Notes under the pieces: model-generated
What the model was told of the DNA's origin: nothing
Database searches by the model: none
Seen by the model: only the letters and a program-made list of their open reading frames with translations
Translations under genes and position numbers: made by a program
Shown here: piece by piece, positions 1 through 8,469 of the stretch
Layout: each line of letters starts with the position of its first letter
Numbering within the stretch: position 1 is the first letter of the stretch
Assembly: GCA_017848335.1 (NCBI GenBank)
Contig: JAGDAX010000142.1
Location: 1 to 51,268, forward strand
Reading direction: 5' to 3'
DNA length: 51,268 bases
Source: Clostridia bacterium
GTDB lineage: Bacteria > Bacillota > Clostridia > UBA1212

Positions 1-3000
1 ATATGCCCGAATCGTCATCGTACGCCATTGGTTTGTCAAGAACGTTCTTCGCAAGCAGCAGCGCCTTGCCCGCGTCCGCCCGCTTTTCAAGCACGTGGAA
101 CTCCACGCCGTCGATGGTAACGGTGTCATCCGAGCCGGGCTCGATTTTACCTATCTTATACTGCCATCCCGGAACCGGGTCGGGGTCGGCAAAGCGCACC
201 CACATCGCCGGGCGGACGCCGATCGGCGGTTGTGTGGTATCGCATTTATAGCTGTGGATAAGACCGTAGTCGGTAACGGTAGCCACGTTATTGTCGTTGT
301 AGCAGGGCGAACGGAGCCACCAACATACACTGTTTCCGTACATGTCTGCCGTCTTCCAGCTTCCGCCGGGAGCGGTGAGCTTGGCGCCGTTATAGGTATA
401 AAACGCGTCGTTCGTAACGTCTTTGCTGTCTTGCTTGCCCCAAATATCGGTTTCGGAAAGCAGGAACACCTTGTCGCTCGATTCGACGGGGTTTGTCTGA
501 TCGTTGTACTTCGCCGCGGTGTATATATCCGCGGGCTCGGCAAGGGCGGCAAGCCGAGTCTTGCCGGCGAGCCATTCGCCGTTGAGCCACTTCTGAATAT
601 CGCTGCCCTCCCATGCCGGGGAATCGGAATCGAACGCCATAGCGGCAACGGTCTCCTTCGTAAGCAGCAGCGCCTTTCCGTCGTCCACCGCGAGGATATA
701 GAACTCCACGCCGTCGATCGTTACGGTTTCAGCCGATCCGGGAACGAAGTTCGCCGCCGCCGCCCTAAGGTCGTAAAGCTCCTTTGACGAAATGCCGCAG
801 TTCTTGCAGGATTCGTAATAAACGGCTGGGTTTTCGCAGTCGGCGGCGGATTTAAGGTATTCCGCGTCGACCTTTTTCACCCATTCGTGCCCCTTCGCGG
901 GGGTGAGAACGGTTTTCGGGTCGGTTATCTGCTTCTTTCCGTCCGCGTCTTCAAACAGCTTGCCGCATTTGGAGCATTCCCAGTGCTGCTTGGCGCAGCC
1001 GCCGGCGGTGCATGCCGCTTCCGACACGGGGCGTTCGATAAGTCTTTCGCCCATATCGCACCAGCATTCGACAACGGTCGCTGCGAGGGAAAAGCGGATT
1101 CGATCATAGCTGTTGCTGAAGAAGAACTCCCAACACGCTTGCTCGGTCCGAGCGTTGTCGGCGACTTTCAGCTCTACAATCACACTGCTTTCGCCGTCGT
1201 GGGTAATGTTGTAGCCGTTATGCAATATATAGGAAACAAAATATACAAACTTGTAGTCGTTTTCGAATACTTCCTTGCTGACGGCGATATCTCTGCCGTC
1301 CTTGGTCTTTAACGGCACCCGCACCCGGATCGTTTCGCCCCTCGGTATGGTTACTTGCGCATTCGATACTTCCCAGACGGTGTCGCCCAACACGGCCTCA
1401 AAGGTCAAGCAACTGAACTGGTTATTGTAATTGCCGCCTAAATACATGATGCTCCCGGCTTTGGATTCGTCTTTATTATACGAATGTTCCCAGCGTCGGC
1501 TTACATCATTAAAGGTCCAAGCCGCGTCCGGCAGATAAGTCGGCTCGAAGGTAATGGTAAGCTGCTTTCTATCATCGCTGCGTTTGGGTGTAAGAAAGTG
1601 TTCCTGCGCGACTGTCAGCGGGCCGTTCGGAGCTCTGTCGGTAAGAATCTGACCGTCGTTTGCGGTCAAACGGACAACTATCTTGTCGCCCACGTGGACC
1701 TGGAACGTGTCGTGATTGCTGCTGCCCGCTGGAGAGTACGTCAGCGGGTATTCCTCCTCCGGTCCGTCGTTCCTGCTCACCCGGCAGGTAACGCGGGGCA
1801 GTATCTCCACCTCTTCCGCCGCGGCGCCGCTGGAATTGACAAAGTACTTTTCGTCGGCGGAAAGACCTCCGCCCTCGGGCGCGGTAACGCAGAGCCACGG
1901 ATCGACGGTGATACCGTTGTACGCGTGCACCGCGTCAAATGACGTCGAAAACGAATGGGGGTAGTCGACCTTTTCCGCCCGGAACGCTAAAAGCTCCTTG
2001 CCGAAGCTGATTTTTTCGTTTGAAGCAACTCCGTGGTTTTCGTACGCGGCGACGTGAATATCGCCGCCGGCAAGGTCGATAGATCCCTGCGTAAAAATCC
2101 CGTTTGCCGCCGCGAGTCTTATCCTCCCGCCGGATATCGTAACTGTATTGCCCGAGCCGTGTGCAAACATCCCGTAGGTATCCACGGCGTCGAGACCGAT
2201 GTCTATATCGACGTCGCCTTCGACCGTAATACTGCCAAAGGTGAAGACGCCGTAGGCGGATGACGATCTGAAGTGCTGTAGCTGATTATACCACGGCTCT
2301 GCCGAAGGATCCTCCTCCGGATACTCCGCTTCGAATTTCACGGTAAGACTGCTGTCCTCATCCAGATAGAATCCTTCAGCCGCATATACCGCGGCTAATT
2401 GTCTCTGACCGATCATGCGCGACAGGGGCATAAAGTTGTAGTGTATGTTGACATCGGCGCCGTTGATGATTTTTAAGCCGTCGTTTATCAAGCCCTCAGA
2501 GGTGCCTATAGGGGCGCAATAGAACCCGCCGGGCGCAATTAAAAATTCATGGTCCGGACCGGAAAAAGCGGCGGAGATACTGCCGCCGTCAATAACAAGG
2601 CTGTATCCTTTTATCGCGCAGAAAAAGCCGACGGCGTTCAGGGCGGCGTCGTCGCTGCCGCCCGAAATGGTAAGCGCTTTACTGCAGAAGACGGCGCGTG
2701 CTTCGGTGATTTCGGCGTCCGTGCCGATGTAGACGATTTTGTTTTCGCCTTTGTATTGGATGTTCAGGACGTCCTTGGAGTATATACCGTAATCTGCCTC
2801 GGCCTTGCCGCCGGTAACGTTTATAACGGCGTCTTCGAGAGTAAGCGTTCTGGTTTGCGGGTCGAAAGACGCCTTGCCCGATTGGAGCAGGGATGAGATA
2901 TCACCGACGTTGTCGCTTGTTATCCTCGTCCCGGAGATCGCAAGCTTGTAATCCGCGGGTCCGTCGTCAGCAAGAACCGTCGTCGGCATTATGCCGACCA

Positions 3001-3064
3001 TTATAATCAGCACCATCAGCATGGCAGCTATTCTGTTGAATCGAATCGATTTTGTTTTTAACAT
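1..3064 (-). CDS. Secreted DUF6273 surface protein (C-terminus beyond window)
   Basis: The minus-strand frame stays open from an ATG at 3064 to the left edge, about 1021 codons, so the C-terminus is missing. An AGAGGAT ribosome binding site lies about 7 bases upstream. The first ~32 residues form a signal peptide (basic start, hydrophobic core, TTVLA-DD cleavage site). Residues ~40-430 are a beta-rich region with recurring SGG and DGG turns, as in parallel beta-helix or carbohydrate-binding segments. Residues ~655-755 hold Cys pairs and an HWECSKCGK motif typical of clostridial adhesin-like proteins. Residues ~775-955 match DUF6273: VTIDGVEFYIL, IQKWLNGEWL, KVFLLSETD, WWLRSP and GVRPAMWV. A second DUF6273 copy starts at ~980 with almost the same VTIDGVEF opening and is cut by the edge. 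Family assignment rests on motif recognition; the ligand is unknown. It has its own promoter at 3175-3202. Confidence 0.85.
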   Translation of the reverse strand, partial: MLKTKSIRFNRIAAMLMVLIIMVGIMPTTVLADDGPADYKLAISGTRITSDNVGDISSLLQSGKASFDPQTRTLTLEDAVINVTGGKAEADYGIYSKDVLNIQYKGENKIVYIGTDAEITEARAVFCSKALTISGGSDDAALNAVGFFCAIKGYSLVIDGGSISAAFSGPDHEFLIAPGGFYCAPIGTSEGLINDGLKIINGADVNIHYNFMPLSRMIGQRQLAAVYAAEGFYLDEDSSLTVKFEAEYPEEDPSAEPWYNQLQHFRSSSAYGVFTFGSITVEGDVDIDIGLDAVDTYGMFAHGSGNTVTISGGRIRLAAANGIFTQGSIDLAGGDIHVAAYENHGVASNEKISFGKELLAFRAEKVDYPHSFSTSFDAVHAYNGITVDPWLCVTAPEGGGLSADEKYFVNSSGAAAEEVEILPRVTCRVSRNDGPEEEYPLTYSPAGSSNHDTFQVHVGDKIVVRLTANDGQILTDRAPNGPLTVAQEHFLTPKRSDDRKQLTITFEPTYLPDAAWTFNDVSRRWEHSYNKDESKAGSIMYLGGNYNNQFSCLTFEAVLGDTVWEVSNAQVTIPRGETIRVRVPLKTKDGRDIAVSKEVFENDYKFVYFVSYILHNGYNITHDGESSVIVELKVADNARTEQACWEFFFSNSYDRIRFSLAATVVECWCDMGERLIERPVSEAACTAGGCAKQHWECSKCGKLFEDADGKKQITDPKTVLTPAKGHEWVKKVDAEYLKSAADCENPAVYYESCKNCGISSKELYDLRAAAANFVPGSAETVTIDGVEFYILAVDDGKALLLTKETVAAMAFDSDSPAWEGSDIQKWLNGEWLAGKTRLAALAEPADIYTAAKYNDQTNPVESSDKVFLLSETDIWGKQDSKDVTNDAFYTYNGAKLTAPGGSWKTADMYGNSVCWWLRSPCYNDNNVATVTDYGLIHSYKCDTTQPPIGVRPAMWVRFADPDPVPGWQYKIGKIEPGSDDTVTIDGVEFHVLEKRADAGKALLLAKNVLDKPMAYDDDSGI

Positions 3065-3107
3065 AAAAAAATCCTCTATGTACAAAGTATTATGGATCAA
3101 TAACATC

Positions 3108-3156
3108 AAAAAAGCACACAGTCCTGCGGGCAGATTCCACCGTTGTGCAATTTTTA
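3108..3156 (-). promoter_or_regulatory. Terminator-like hairpin in the leader of the surface-protein gene
   Basis: On the minus strand a GCACA/TGTGC stem, with an inner CTG/CAG stem, is preceded by an A run and followed directly by TTTTTT. It lies between the promoter at 3175-3202 and the start codon at 3064, so it could act as an attenuator. The outer stem is only 5 bp, which keeps confidence low. No known riboswitch consensus was recognised. Confidence 0.35.
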
Positions 3157-3174
3157 CGCACCCCGATCGTTAAA

Positions 3175-3202
3175 ATTTTACCAAAAAGCGTATGAAAGTC
3201 AA
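3175..3202 (-). promoter_or_regulatory. Promoter of the DUF6273 surface-protein gene
   Basis: On the minus strand, -35 TTGACT (3197-3202) and -10 TAAAAT (3175-3180) are separated by 16 bases. This predicts a leader of roughly 100 nucleotides before the ATG at 3064. Confidence 0.75.
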
Positions 3203-3349
3203 GTGCAAAACTTTGAACTTTCAGCTCATCTTTTTCTTTTGGACTGCAAAATGCGACCTGTATCCAAACAAGCGGCAGGCGCCGTTCAAGCGCATCCGCA
3301 AGGTGTGTTGTTTCAAAAACGGGCTCACAAAAAATTTACATATCGCCTC

Positions 3350-3387
3350 TTGACAAGCGAACACATGGAACATATGTTCGATATAAT
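3350..3387 (+). promoter_or_regulatory. LexA/DinR-type box next to a TATAAT element, no evident target gene
   Basis: A perfect palindrome GAACATATGTTC (3368-3379) matches the Firmicutes SOS box GAACNNNNGTTC. TATAAT follows at 3382-3387 and TTGACA precedes at 3350-3355. The TTGACA-TATAAT gap is 26 bases, too long for a normal promoter. Downstream on the plus strand there is only a 20-codon frame without a ribosome binding site, so no target could be named. Confidence 0.45.
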
Positions 3388-3449
3388 GATATTCGTGATC
3401 TTGTCGCATTTTGCTGACAAATCACGAACCAACACCGTAACCGCCTGAC

Positions 3450-3479
3450 AAAAAACGAGCAGACTCATCGAGCCTGCTC
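3450..3479 (-). terminator. Second terminator downstream of tRNA-Leu
   Basis: On the minus strand GAGCAG pairs with CTGCTC, with a further CTC/GAG pair inside, and the stem is followed by GTTTTTT. It lies about 80 bases past the tRNA and backs up the terminator at 3511-3556. Confidence 0.75.
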
Positions 3480-3510
3480 CCTTACATACGAAAATCAGAT
3501 AAGTTGAATA

Positions 3511-3556
3511 TATAAAAACTGAGTGTCCCTAACTCACTTGCGTTATGAACACTCAG
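3511..3556 (-). terminator. Terminator immediately after tRNA-Leu
   Basis: On the minus strand CTGAGTGT pairs with ACACTCAG (8 bp) around a 22-base loop and is followed by TTTTTATA. It begins 2 bases after the encoded CCA end. Confidence 0.75.
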
Positions 3557-3558
3557 CA

Positions 3559-3647
3559 TGGTGCCGGTGACCGGACTCGAACCGGTACGGAGCTCTCGCT
3601 CCGAGGGATTTTAAGTCCCTTGCGTCTGCCAATTTCGCCACACCGGC
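3559..3647 (-). tRNA. tRNA-Leu, anticodon UAA
   Basis: The acceptor arms GCCGGTG and CACCGGC pair perfectly, followed by discriminator A and an encoded CCA. The anticodon stem AGGGA/TCCCT encloses loop CTTAAAA, giving anticodon TAA (Leu, reads UUA/UUG). The long variable arm (GGAGC/GCTCC) is typical of class II tRNAs and the T-loop reads GGTTCGAGTCC. It is a single-gene unit with its own promoter and two terminators. Confidence 0.98.
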
Positions 3648-3662
3648 GACTGAACGATGGTT

Positions 3663-3691
3663 AGTATAGAATAATCGCGGCCAAAAGTCAA
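3663..3691 (-). promoter_or_regulatory. Promoter of tRNA-Leu
   Basis: On the minus strand -35 TTGACT (3686-3691) and -10 TATACT (3663-3668) are separated by exactly 17 bases. The tRNA 5' end follows 15 bases after the -10 box. Confidence 0.9.
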
Positions 3692-3747
3692 TAAAATTCG
3701 TCTGCCCGGACGCTAAGCGGCGAAGGGTTTTGAAGGGTTTTGAAGTG

Positions 3748-3812
3748 AAGAACACGAATGGTGCGAACGGATTTTGAAGCGAGGGACGCAAAGAACACGA
3801 ATGGCGCGGACG
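3748..3812 (+). repeat. Two imperfect direct copies in the tRNA-AEC gap
   Basis: AGAACACGAATGGTGCGAAC recurs about 43 bases later with two changes, preceded by a doubled GAAGGGTTTT. Apart from this repeat and the tRNA promoter, the gap 3648-3940 shows nothing I can support. Confidence 0.5.
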
Positions 3813-3940
3813 GAAGGCACAGCGGATCGCATCCGCAGCGGAGCACAGCCTCAAAAGAACGCATCTTCAGAAGAGCACAGCCTTCAGGGCAGCATTATTG
3901 CGCAGTTATCATCGCGGAAATTTATTCGCGGGCAAGCTCT

Positions 3941-4891
3941 TCACGGAAAAAGCTTCACGAGCAGCGGAATCAGCGGCAGCGTGGCCACGGAGAGGATCGT
4001 CGAGAGCGGGATCAGCCTTCCGGCGGTTTGCTTGTCGAAGCCGAACTTTTCGGCAAAAATCGAAGTCACTGTTGCGCAGGGCGTACCGCTCACGATAAGA
4101 ATTACTGTCAGAAGCGCCTTGTCCATCGGGAAAATGAGATTCACGGGGTAAAGCACCGCGAATGCAAGCAGCGGACAGGAGATCAGGCGCAGAGCGGCGG
4201 CCAGCCAAACGTTTCCGTCCTTGAAAAAGCCGGAAAAAGAATTGCGGGCCATCTGAAATCCCACCACAAACATCGAAAGCGGCACCACTGTCTCCTTCAA
4301 AAGGTCTATCACGTCGGTGAACACCGCGGGAACGTATTTATCCACCGGCAGCAGAAAAACGAGAATGCAGACGAATATCGTAATGACCGAGGGGTTCAGG
4401 ACAAGCTTCCTGACAGACATATATTTGCGGTCGCCGGTTGCAATGAAGCAGCCCACCGTCCAGAGAAAGACCTGAAACCCGATATTGAAAACGGTGGCGT
4501 AAATGGTGGCCTCGTCGCCGAGAATATTGCGGATCAGCGGTATCCCCATGTAGCCGCAGTTGCCGAAAATGACCGCGAAGCGGTACACCCTGCCCTTGAC
4601 GTTTCCGTCGAAGCGCTTCCCCGAGAAGAATACATACGCCGGTATCATGAACAGTCCGTGGCACACGAACGAAAAGAGCGCCGTCACACCCATATTCGCG
4701 AGAATGCGTGAATCAAAGCTCCTTATGTACGGAGACAGAAGCATTGCCGGCTGGGCAACGTAAAGAATAAAGTCGGCAAGACCTTTGGTAAAGCCCTCCC
4801 CGCTTATCTTCAGCTTGCCGAATATGAAGCCCGGAATGAGCAGAACCGCCAGAACGGCGGTCTGTGTAAGAACAATCAATACTTCTGTCAT
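3941..4891 (-). CDS. AEC (auxin efflux carrier) family transporter
   Basis: This 316-residue, strongly hydrophobic protein has about ten predicted membrane spans, the usual size and layout of the AEC/PF03547 permeases. Recognisable family features are the early VLLIPGFIFGKL and LYVAQPAMLLSP segments, a mid-protein FGNCGYMGIPLI element and a late SGTPCATVTSIFAEKFG segment that resembles the conserved C-terminal half. Bacterial members export or import small organic acids such as malate, but substrate cannot be read from sequence. No strong ribosome binding site precedes the ATG at 4891. It lies downstream of a lipoprotein gene, separated by a repeat array and a likely terminator, so it may be transcribed alone. 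Confidence 0.85.
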   Translation of the reverse strand: MTEVLIVLTQTAVLAVLLIPGFIFGKLKISGEGFTKGLADFILYVAQPAMLLSPYIRSFDSRILANMGVTALFSFVCHGLFMIPAYVFFSGKRFDGNVKGRVYRFAVIFGNCGYMGIPLIRNILGDEATIYATVFNIGFQVFLWTVGCFIATGDRKYMSVRKLVLNPSVITIFVCILVFLLPVDKYVPAVFTDVIDLLKETVVPLSMFVVGFQMARNSFSGFFKDGNVWLAAALRLISCPLLAFAVLYPVNLIFPMDKALLTVILIVSGTPCATVTSIFAEKFGFDKQTAGRLIPLSTILSVATLPLIPLLVKLFP

Positions 4892-4920
4892 CTTGTAAAA
4901 AACCGATTGGCGAAAACTGA

Positions 4921-5106
4921 GCCTTGAAACCGTGCCTTAAAACCGTGTTCTTAAATACGCGCCTTTAAATCCATGCCTTTAAAAACGTGCCTTTAAATTC
5001 GTGCCTTTAAAGCCGCGCCCTTAAATACGCACGAAAGCCAATGCCTAAAATAAGTGCAGAAAATAAGTGCCGAATATAAGTACCGGAAATAATGCCGGTC
5101 AAACGT
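4921..5106 (+). repeat. Degenerate 13-14 bp tandem array, about 13 units
   Basis: Successive units vary around GCCTTTAAATNCGT, for example GCCTTTAAATCCAT, GCCTTTAAAAACGT and GCCTTTAAATTCGT, then drift to GCCGAATATAAGT. There are no spacers, so it is not a CRISPR. It fills most of the 344-base gap between the AEC gene and the lipoprotein gene. Confidence 0.85.
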
Positions 5107-5149
5107 TCCTAAAACAGGTGCCGCGAAAAAGCTTATAAACCCCTGCACG

Positions 5150-5187
5150 GCCCTGCGGCCCCCTGTAACAGATCCGGGCCGCAGGGC
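5150..5187 (-). terminator. Likely terminator of the 5236-8247 lipoprotein gene
   Basis: On the minus strand GCCCTGCGGCCC and GGGCCGCAGGGC form a perfect 12-bp stem with a 14-base loop, starting 48 bases after the stop codon. The T-rich tract comes only ~20 bases later (CTTTTT), so termination is likely but not textbook. Confidence 0.55.
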
Positions 5188-5235
5188 TCTTATAAATGGA
5201 TCAAAAGCACACACAAATGACCCTAAGCAGCGAAA

Positions 5236-8200
5236 TCAGTCGCAGGTGACCCTGAGCGTCACGCTGTCGGTGAAATTCTCCATATTGACGATAAAGCTGT
5301 AGCTGAAGAAGCCGTCATAGGTATAATTCACCTGATAGCCGTCGAACTCCTCAACGTTAAGGACCAGGTCGGTCCACCCGTCGCCGGACTTCACCTGCAC
5401 CTTGGGCCTTGTCAGCTTCGAGAAGCCGTTGACGCGCACCGCGTTGGAGTTGCGTGAACCGGTCACCGTAAACTCGGCCGCGTTATTTTCGGCGTTAACG
5501 ATCACAAGGTAATCGTCCTCGACCACAGTGCCCACGTCGCAGGATCTTACGGACCAGGGATTCACTACGGAATCCTCGACCACGTATCTGACGTTGTCGT
5601 CGTTGTCCTGTTCCTTGACTCCGAAGGGCAGCAGAATGAATACCAGCTTGATCTTGTCGCCCTTCTTGAACTTCAGGGTGTCCTGATCGATGCCTATCTC
5701 CACCAGGTTGAGCATGGTCTTCCCTTCCTTAAACGTCGAATTCCTCAATACAAGGTTTCCGTCGTAGGCCCTGCCGCCCACGGAAATATCGTAGGACTTG
5801 ACTATGTATCCGAAGTTCTCAACGTCGTTGTCGTTCTGGAGACTGTAATTGTAAACGCTGACGTAGGGAGCTTCCTTGGCGAGCCTGTAGACGCCCACCT
5901 CGGAGGGATTGGAGGTATCGTTTGCAAGTGTCTCGACGGTGCCGTTCTCGGACTTATAAGCCGTATACTTCATGCACTGGAATCTGGGGTCAAAGCTGAA
6001 GACCGTGAACGTATTGCGGGCGTCCTCATAGGTCACGTCCTTGAGGCAGGTCGCCTCCATCGAATAATAGGTTCTGTTCTCGTCGTTGGACGGGAATTCC
6101 ACGTGCCTCAGCGTATAATCGAAGGCGCTGTCGTAGGAGCGGTAGGAATATTCCAGGTCAGCGTAGACAGGCCCGGAGGACTTGATGTTTGAGCCGGTAT
6201 ATTCGGACTCGTTGGCCACACCGTCCGTCTTAAAGGACAGGAATCTGAGGCGTCCCACAGAATTGTACTGGGGCTGGCCGGACCAGATAGTGCCGCTGCA
6301 GCCTCTGAAGTCAGGAAGCGTCCAGCCGTCTCTGCCATAGACGAAATAAGGAGCGATACAGTTGGACTCCGTCACGCCCGTCGAGAGGTGGTAGTACCCG
6401 ATGTGGAAGGCGATGGAGGACACCTGCTTCAGCCTGTTCACGCCCCAGTTCTGGTACATATTGAGCATAGTGTAAGTAAGGTCGGTGTTCTTTTTGACCA
6501 TCAGCGGGTACACGGTGTAGCCGTATTCGGGATCCTCCGGATCGTAATACCGCTCCTCAAACTCGCCCTTGAAATTCTTGCAGACCTCGGCCTGGATCGG
6601 CACGAGCACCTTGTTCTCGTCAAGGATCGTTGCGGCCTCAAGGCATCCGCTGGCGCCTATGCTCATGAAGTACAATTTGCGGTCATTGCTGTCGGCAGAG
6701 ACCTTCACAGTGCCGCCGTAATATTTGTTTGAGTTGGCCTTGCGGTACGCGCTGGAGAAGTCGGTGCCTGCCACGCTCAGCTCGTAAGCGCCGGTTACGT
6801 AGTTGTAGCCCAGAGCCTTGAACTTCGCGTTCTTCATGCTCTGCTCGGTCACCTCGTAGGACAGCGGGTTGCGTTCCAGATAGGCTTCGTTCCTGAGCGT
6901 GTCAAAGTCGACGTTCACGGAGGTGTATATCCTGTGACCGAACCTGTCGTCGCTTCCGGCCTTGTGTTTGCCGCTGACGTCCTTGTAGAGCTCTACGACG
7001 TAAAAGCCGTCCTTAAGCTCGATGCTCGAGTGTGATTCGCCGTCGTCCGCGACAATAAATCCCAGAAGGCCCGCGTCCTTTACGTCAAAGCCCACGTACT
7101 GGAAATCCGTCACCGCACCGCTGAGGCTCGTCAATACCTCACCGCCGGCGTTCATGAGCGAGACCGCCTTGACGGTATTGGCGGGGATCTCGTAAGTAAA
7201 GCCGAACGCGGAAAGGTCGTCCTGCGCCTCGTCGAAAAGAATGCGCACCTGGGAATTCACCTTGTCGGAATAGGAGTGCAGCGTCTGCTCAAAGCCGCAT
7301 CTTACAGTGCCCTGAGCCTCCTGCTTGCCGGTCCTGATATTCCCGATCTTAAACGTGTCGCCCTTCCTGCCGCCGTTAATGTCGAAGCGGAGCGTATAGA
7401 GGCTTGTGAGAAGCCCGTCAAGCTTCGGAACGTACACGATGACAGTCTGCTTTTTATTGTCGGCGCTGAACTTGAAGTTTACGTGGTTTTCGGAATTGAT
7501 TCCTCCGCTGCCCGCGAATGCGTAGTAGATCTCACCGGAGGAGGCGTTGCCTGAGCACGTGAGATCGAAAATAATGAGATTGTTCCCGTCCAGCTCGTGA
7601 TCCAAATCGAAATAGATATAAGGATCGTTTCCGTCGGAAATGGTGCCCGTGATGGCGCCGTCAGAGACCTTGGCGCCGTCTACCATGTTGCTGTTTATTT
7701 TCGTGCCGCCGGGAATGCTGACCTTCTTTTCATTTTGGTAAACCCCCGTGGCTCCCGAAGAAAAAGCGATGTCGCGGATGTTTACTTCGTAATAGTAATA
7801 ACCCATCTTGTTGGTGTTGACGCGGCCGATGCTGCCCGACTGAGAAGTCGTGAAACGCTTGCCGTCGGCTTTTTTGACAAAGCCGGTCATACCTCCGTCA
7901 AGAAGCACCTTGCCGTGGGCGGTTTTGATCTTATCGAGGCCCACGTTGTCGCTGTTCTTAAGGGCCACCTCTAAGATCGCATTTTCGTTCTTAACGATAA
8001 ACCTGTCGCGGCTGGTACTGTCGTAAACGCCCTGAATTTTATTCAGCATGTCGTTGGCGTACACGATACTCGCAGCCATTACGGATTCGTCCTCAATGCT
8101 CCTTGGAACAGGAGTCGGACTGGGTACCTCAGTAGGCATATTGTCATCTCCTCCCGAATCAGGGTTAACTGTGCAGGCCGCACCGGCAATCAAAAGTACC

Positions 8201-8247
8201 GCCGAAAGCAGAACCGCACAAATTCTGAAAAAATTTTTTAGCTTCAT
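5236..8247 (-). CDS. Large secreted lipoprotein of unknown function
   Basis: The 1003-residue product begins MKLKNFFRIC. A longer frame is open upstream, but this ATG is chosen because GGAGGT sits 9 bases before it and a signal peptide follows at once. The peptide ends LIAGAAC with Cys25 as likely lipidation site, although Gly at -3 is not the consensus. A short Asp/Gly and Pro/Thr-rich linker (PTEVPSPTPVP) then tethers a beta-rich body rich in Tyr, Asn and Asp. A segment near residue 300 (LYTLRFDINGGRKGD) resembles carbohydrate-binding modules. I recognise no catalytic domain. It sits last in the shape operon region, downstream of PBP2, but a 220-base gap with repeats separates them. Confidence 0.75.
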   Translation of the reverse strand: MKLKNFFRICAVLLSAVLLIAGAACTVNPDSGGDDNMPTEVPSPTPVPRSIEDESVMAASIVYANDMLNKIQGVYDSTSRDRFIVKNENAILEVALKNSDNVGLDKIKTAHGKVLLDGGMTGFVKKADGKRFTTSQSGSIGRVNTNKMGYYYYEVNIRDIAFSSGATGVYQNEKKVSIPGGTKINSNMVDGAKVSDGAITGTISDGNDPYIYFDLDHELDGNNLIIFDLTCSGNASSGEIYYAFAGSGGINSENHVNFKFSADNKKQTVIVYVPKLDGLLTSLYTLRFDINGGRKGDTFKIGNIRTGKQEAQGTVRCGFEQTLHSYSDKVNSQVRILFDEAQDDLSAFGFTYEIPANTVKAVSLMNAGGEVLTSLSGAVTDFQYVGFDVKDAGLLGFIVADDGESHSSIELKDGFYVVELYKDVSGKHKAGSDDRFGHRIYTSVNVDFDTLRNEAYLERNPLSYEVTEQSMKNAKFKALGYNYVTGAYELSVAGTDFSSAYRKANSNKYYGGTVKVSADSNDRKLYFMSIGASGCLEAATILDENKVLVPIQAEVCKNFKGEFEERYYDPEDPEYGYTVYPLMVKKNTDLTYTMLNMYQNWGVNRLKQVSSIAFHIGYYHLSTGVTESNCIAPYFVYGRDGWTLPDFRGCSGTIWSGQPQYNSVGRLRFLSFKTDGVANESEYTGSNIKSSGPVYADLEYSYRSYDSAFDYTLRHVEFPSNDENRTYYSMEATCLKDVTYEDARNTFTVFSFDPRFQCMKYTAYKSENGTVETLANDTSNPSEVGVYRLAKEAPYVSVYNYSLQNDNDVENFGYIVKSYDISVGGRAYDGNLVLRNSTFKEGKTMLNLVEIGIDQDTLKFKKGDKIKLVFILLPFGVKEQDNDDNVRYVVEDSVVNPWSVRSCDVGTVVEDDYLVIVNAENNAAEFTVTGSRNSNAVRVNGFSKLTRPKVQVKSGDGWTDLVLNVEEFDGYQVNYTYDGFFSYSFIVNMENFTDSVTLRVTCD

Positions 8248-8257
8248 ATAATTATTA

Positions 8258-8305
8258 CCTCCATACCTGAGTAATGCCTCCATACCTGAGTAATGCCTCC
8301 ATACC
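8258..8305 (-). repeat. Tandem 19-bp repeat that triplicates the ribosome binding site
   Basis: Two full copies of a 19-bp unit and a partial third lie directly before the lipoprotein start. Each contains TATGGAGG, so GGAGG occurs three times; only the copy nearest the ATG reads GGAGGT and has correct spacing. A second short array, TCTGAATA repeated three to four times, lies at 8343-8373. Confidence 0.8.
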
Positions 8306-8469
8306 GTGCAGCCACCGCATTGCAGGGCTGAATAATTGCATGGCTGAATATCTGAATATCTGAATATCTGAATTTCGTAATGAGTTAAGCAGTCGCCGTA
8401 ATATTCGGACGCTTGCGGTACGAACACGCCGCAGAAGCTGAAATAAAGCAGCACGCGCGTATCCTGCCG

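Noticed and set aside
95-787. 230-codon plus-strand frame near the left edge
   Set aside because: Antisense to the DUF6273 surface protein, which has signal peptide and domain motifs.
3384-3446. 20-codon frame after the LexA box
   Set aside because: No ribosome binding site, and its ATG overlaps the TATAAT element.
3758-4711. 317-codon plus-strand frame
   Set aside because: Antisense to the AEC transporter; low-complexity basic product with no ribosome binding site.
4921-5106. CRISPR-like appearance of the tandem arrays
   Set aside because: Units are contiguous with no unique spacers, units differ between loci, and no cas genes are present.
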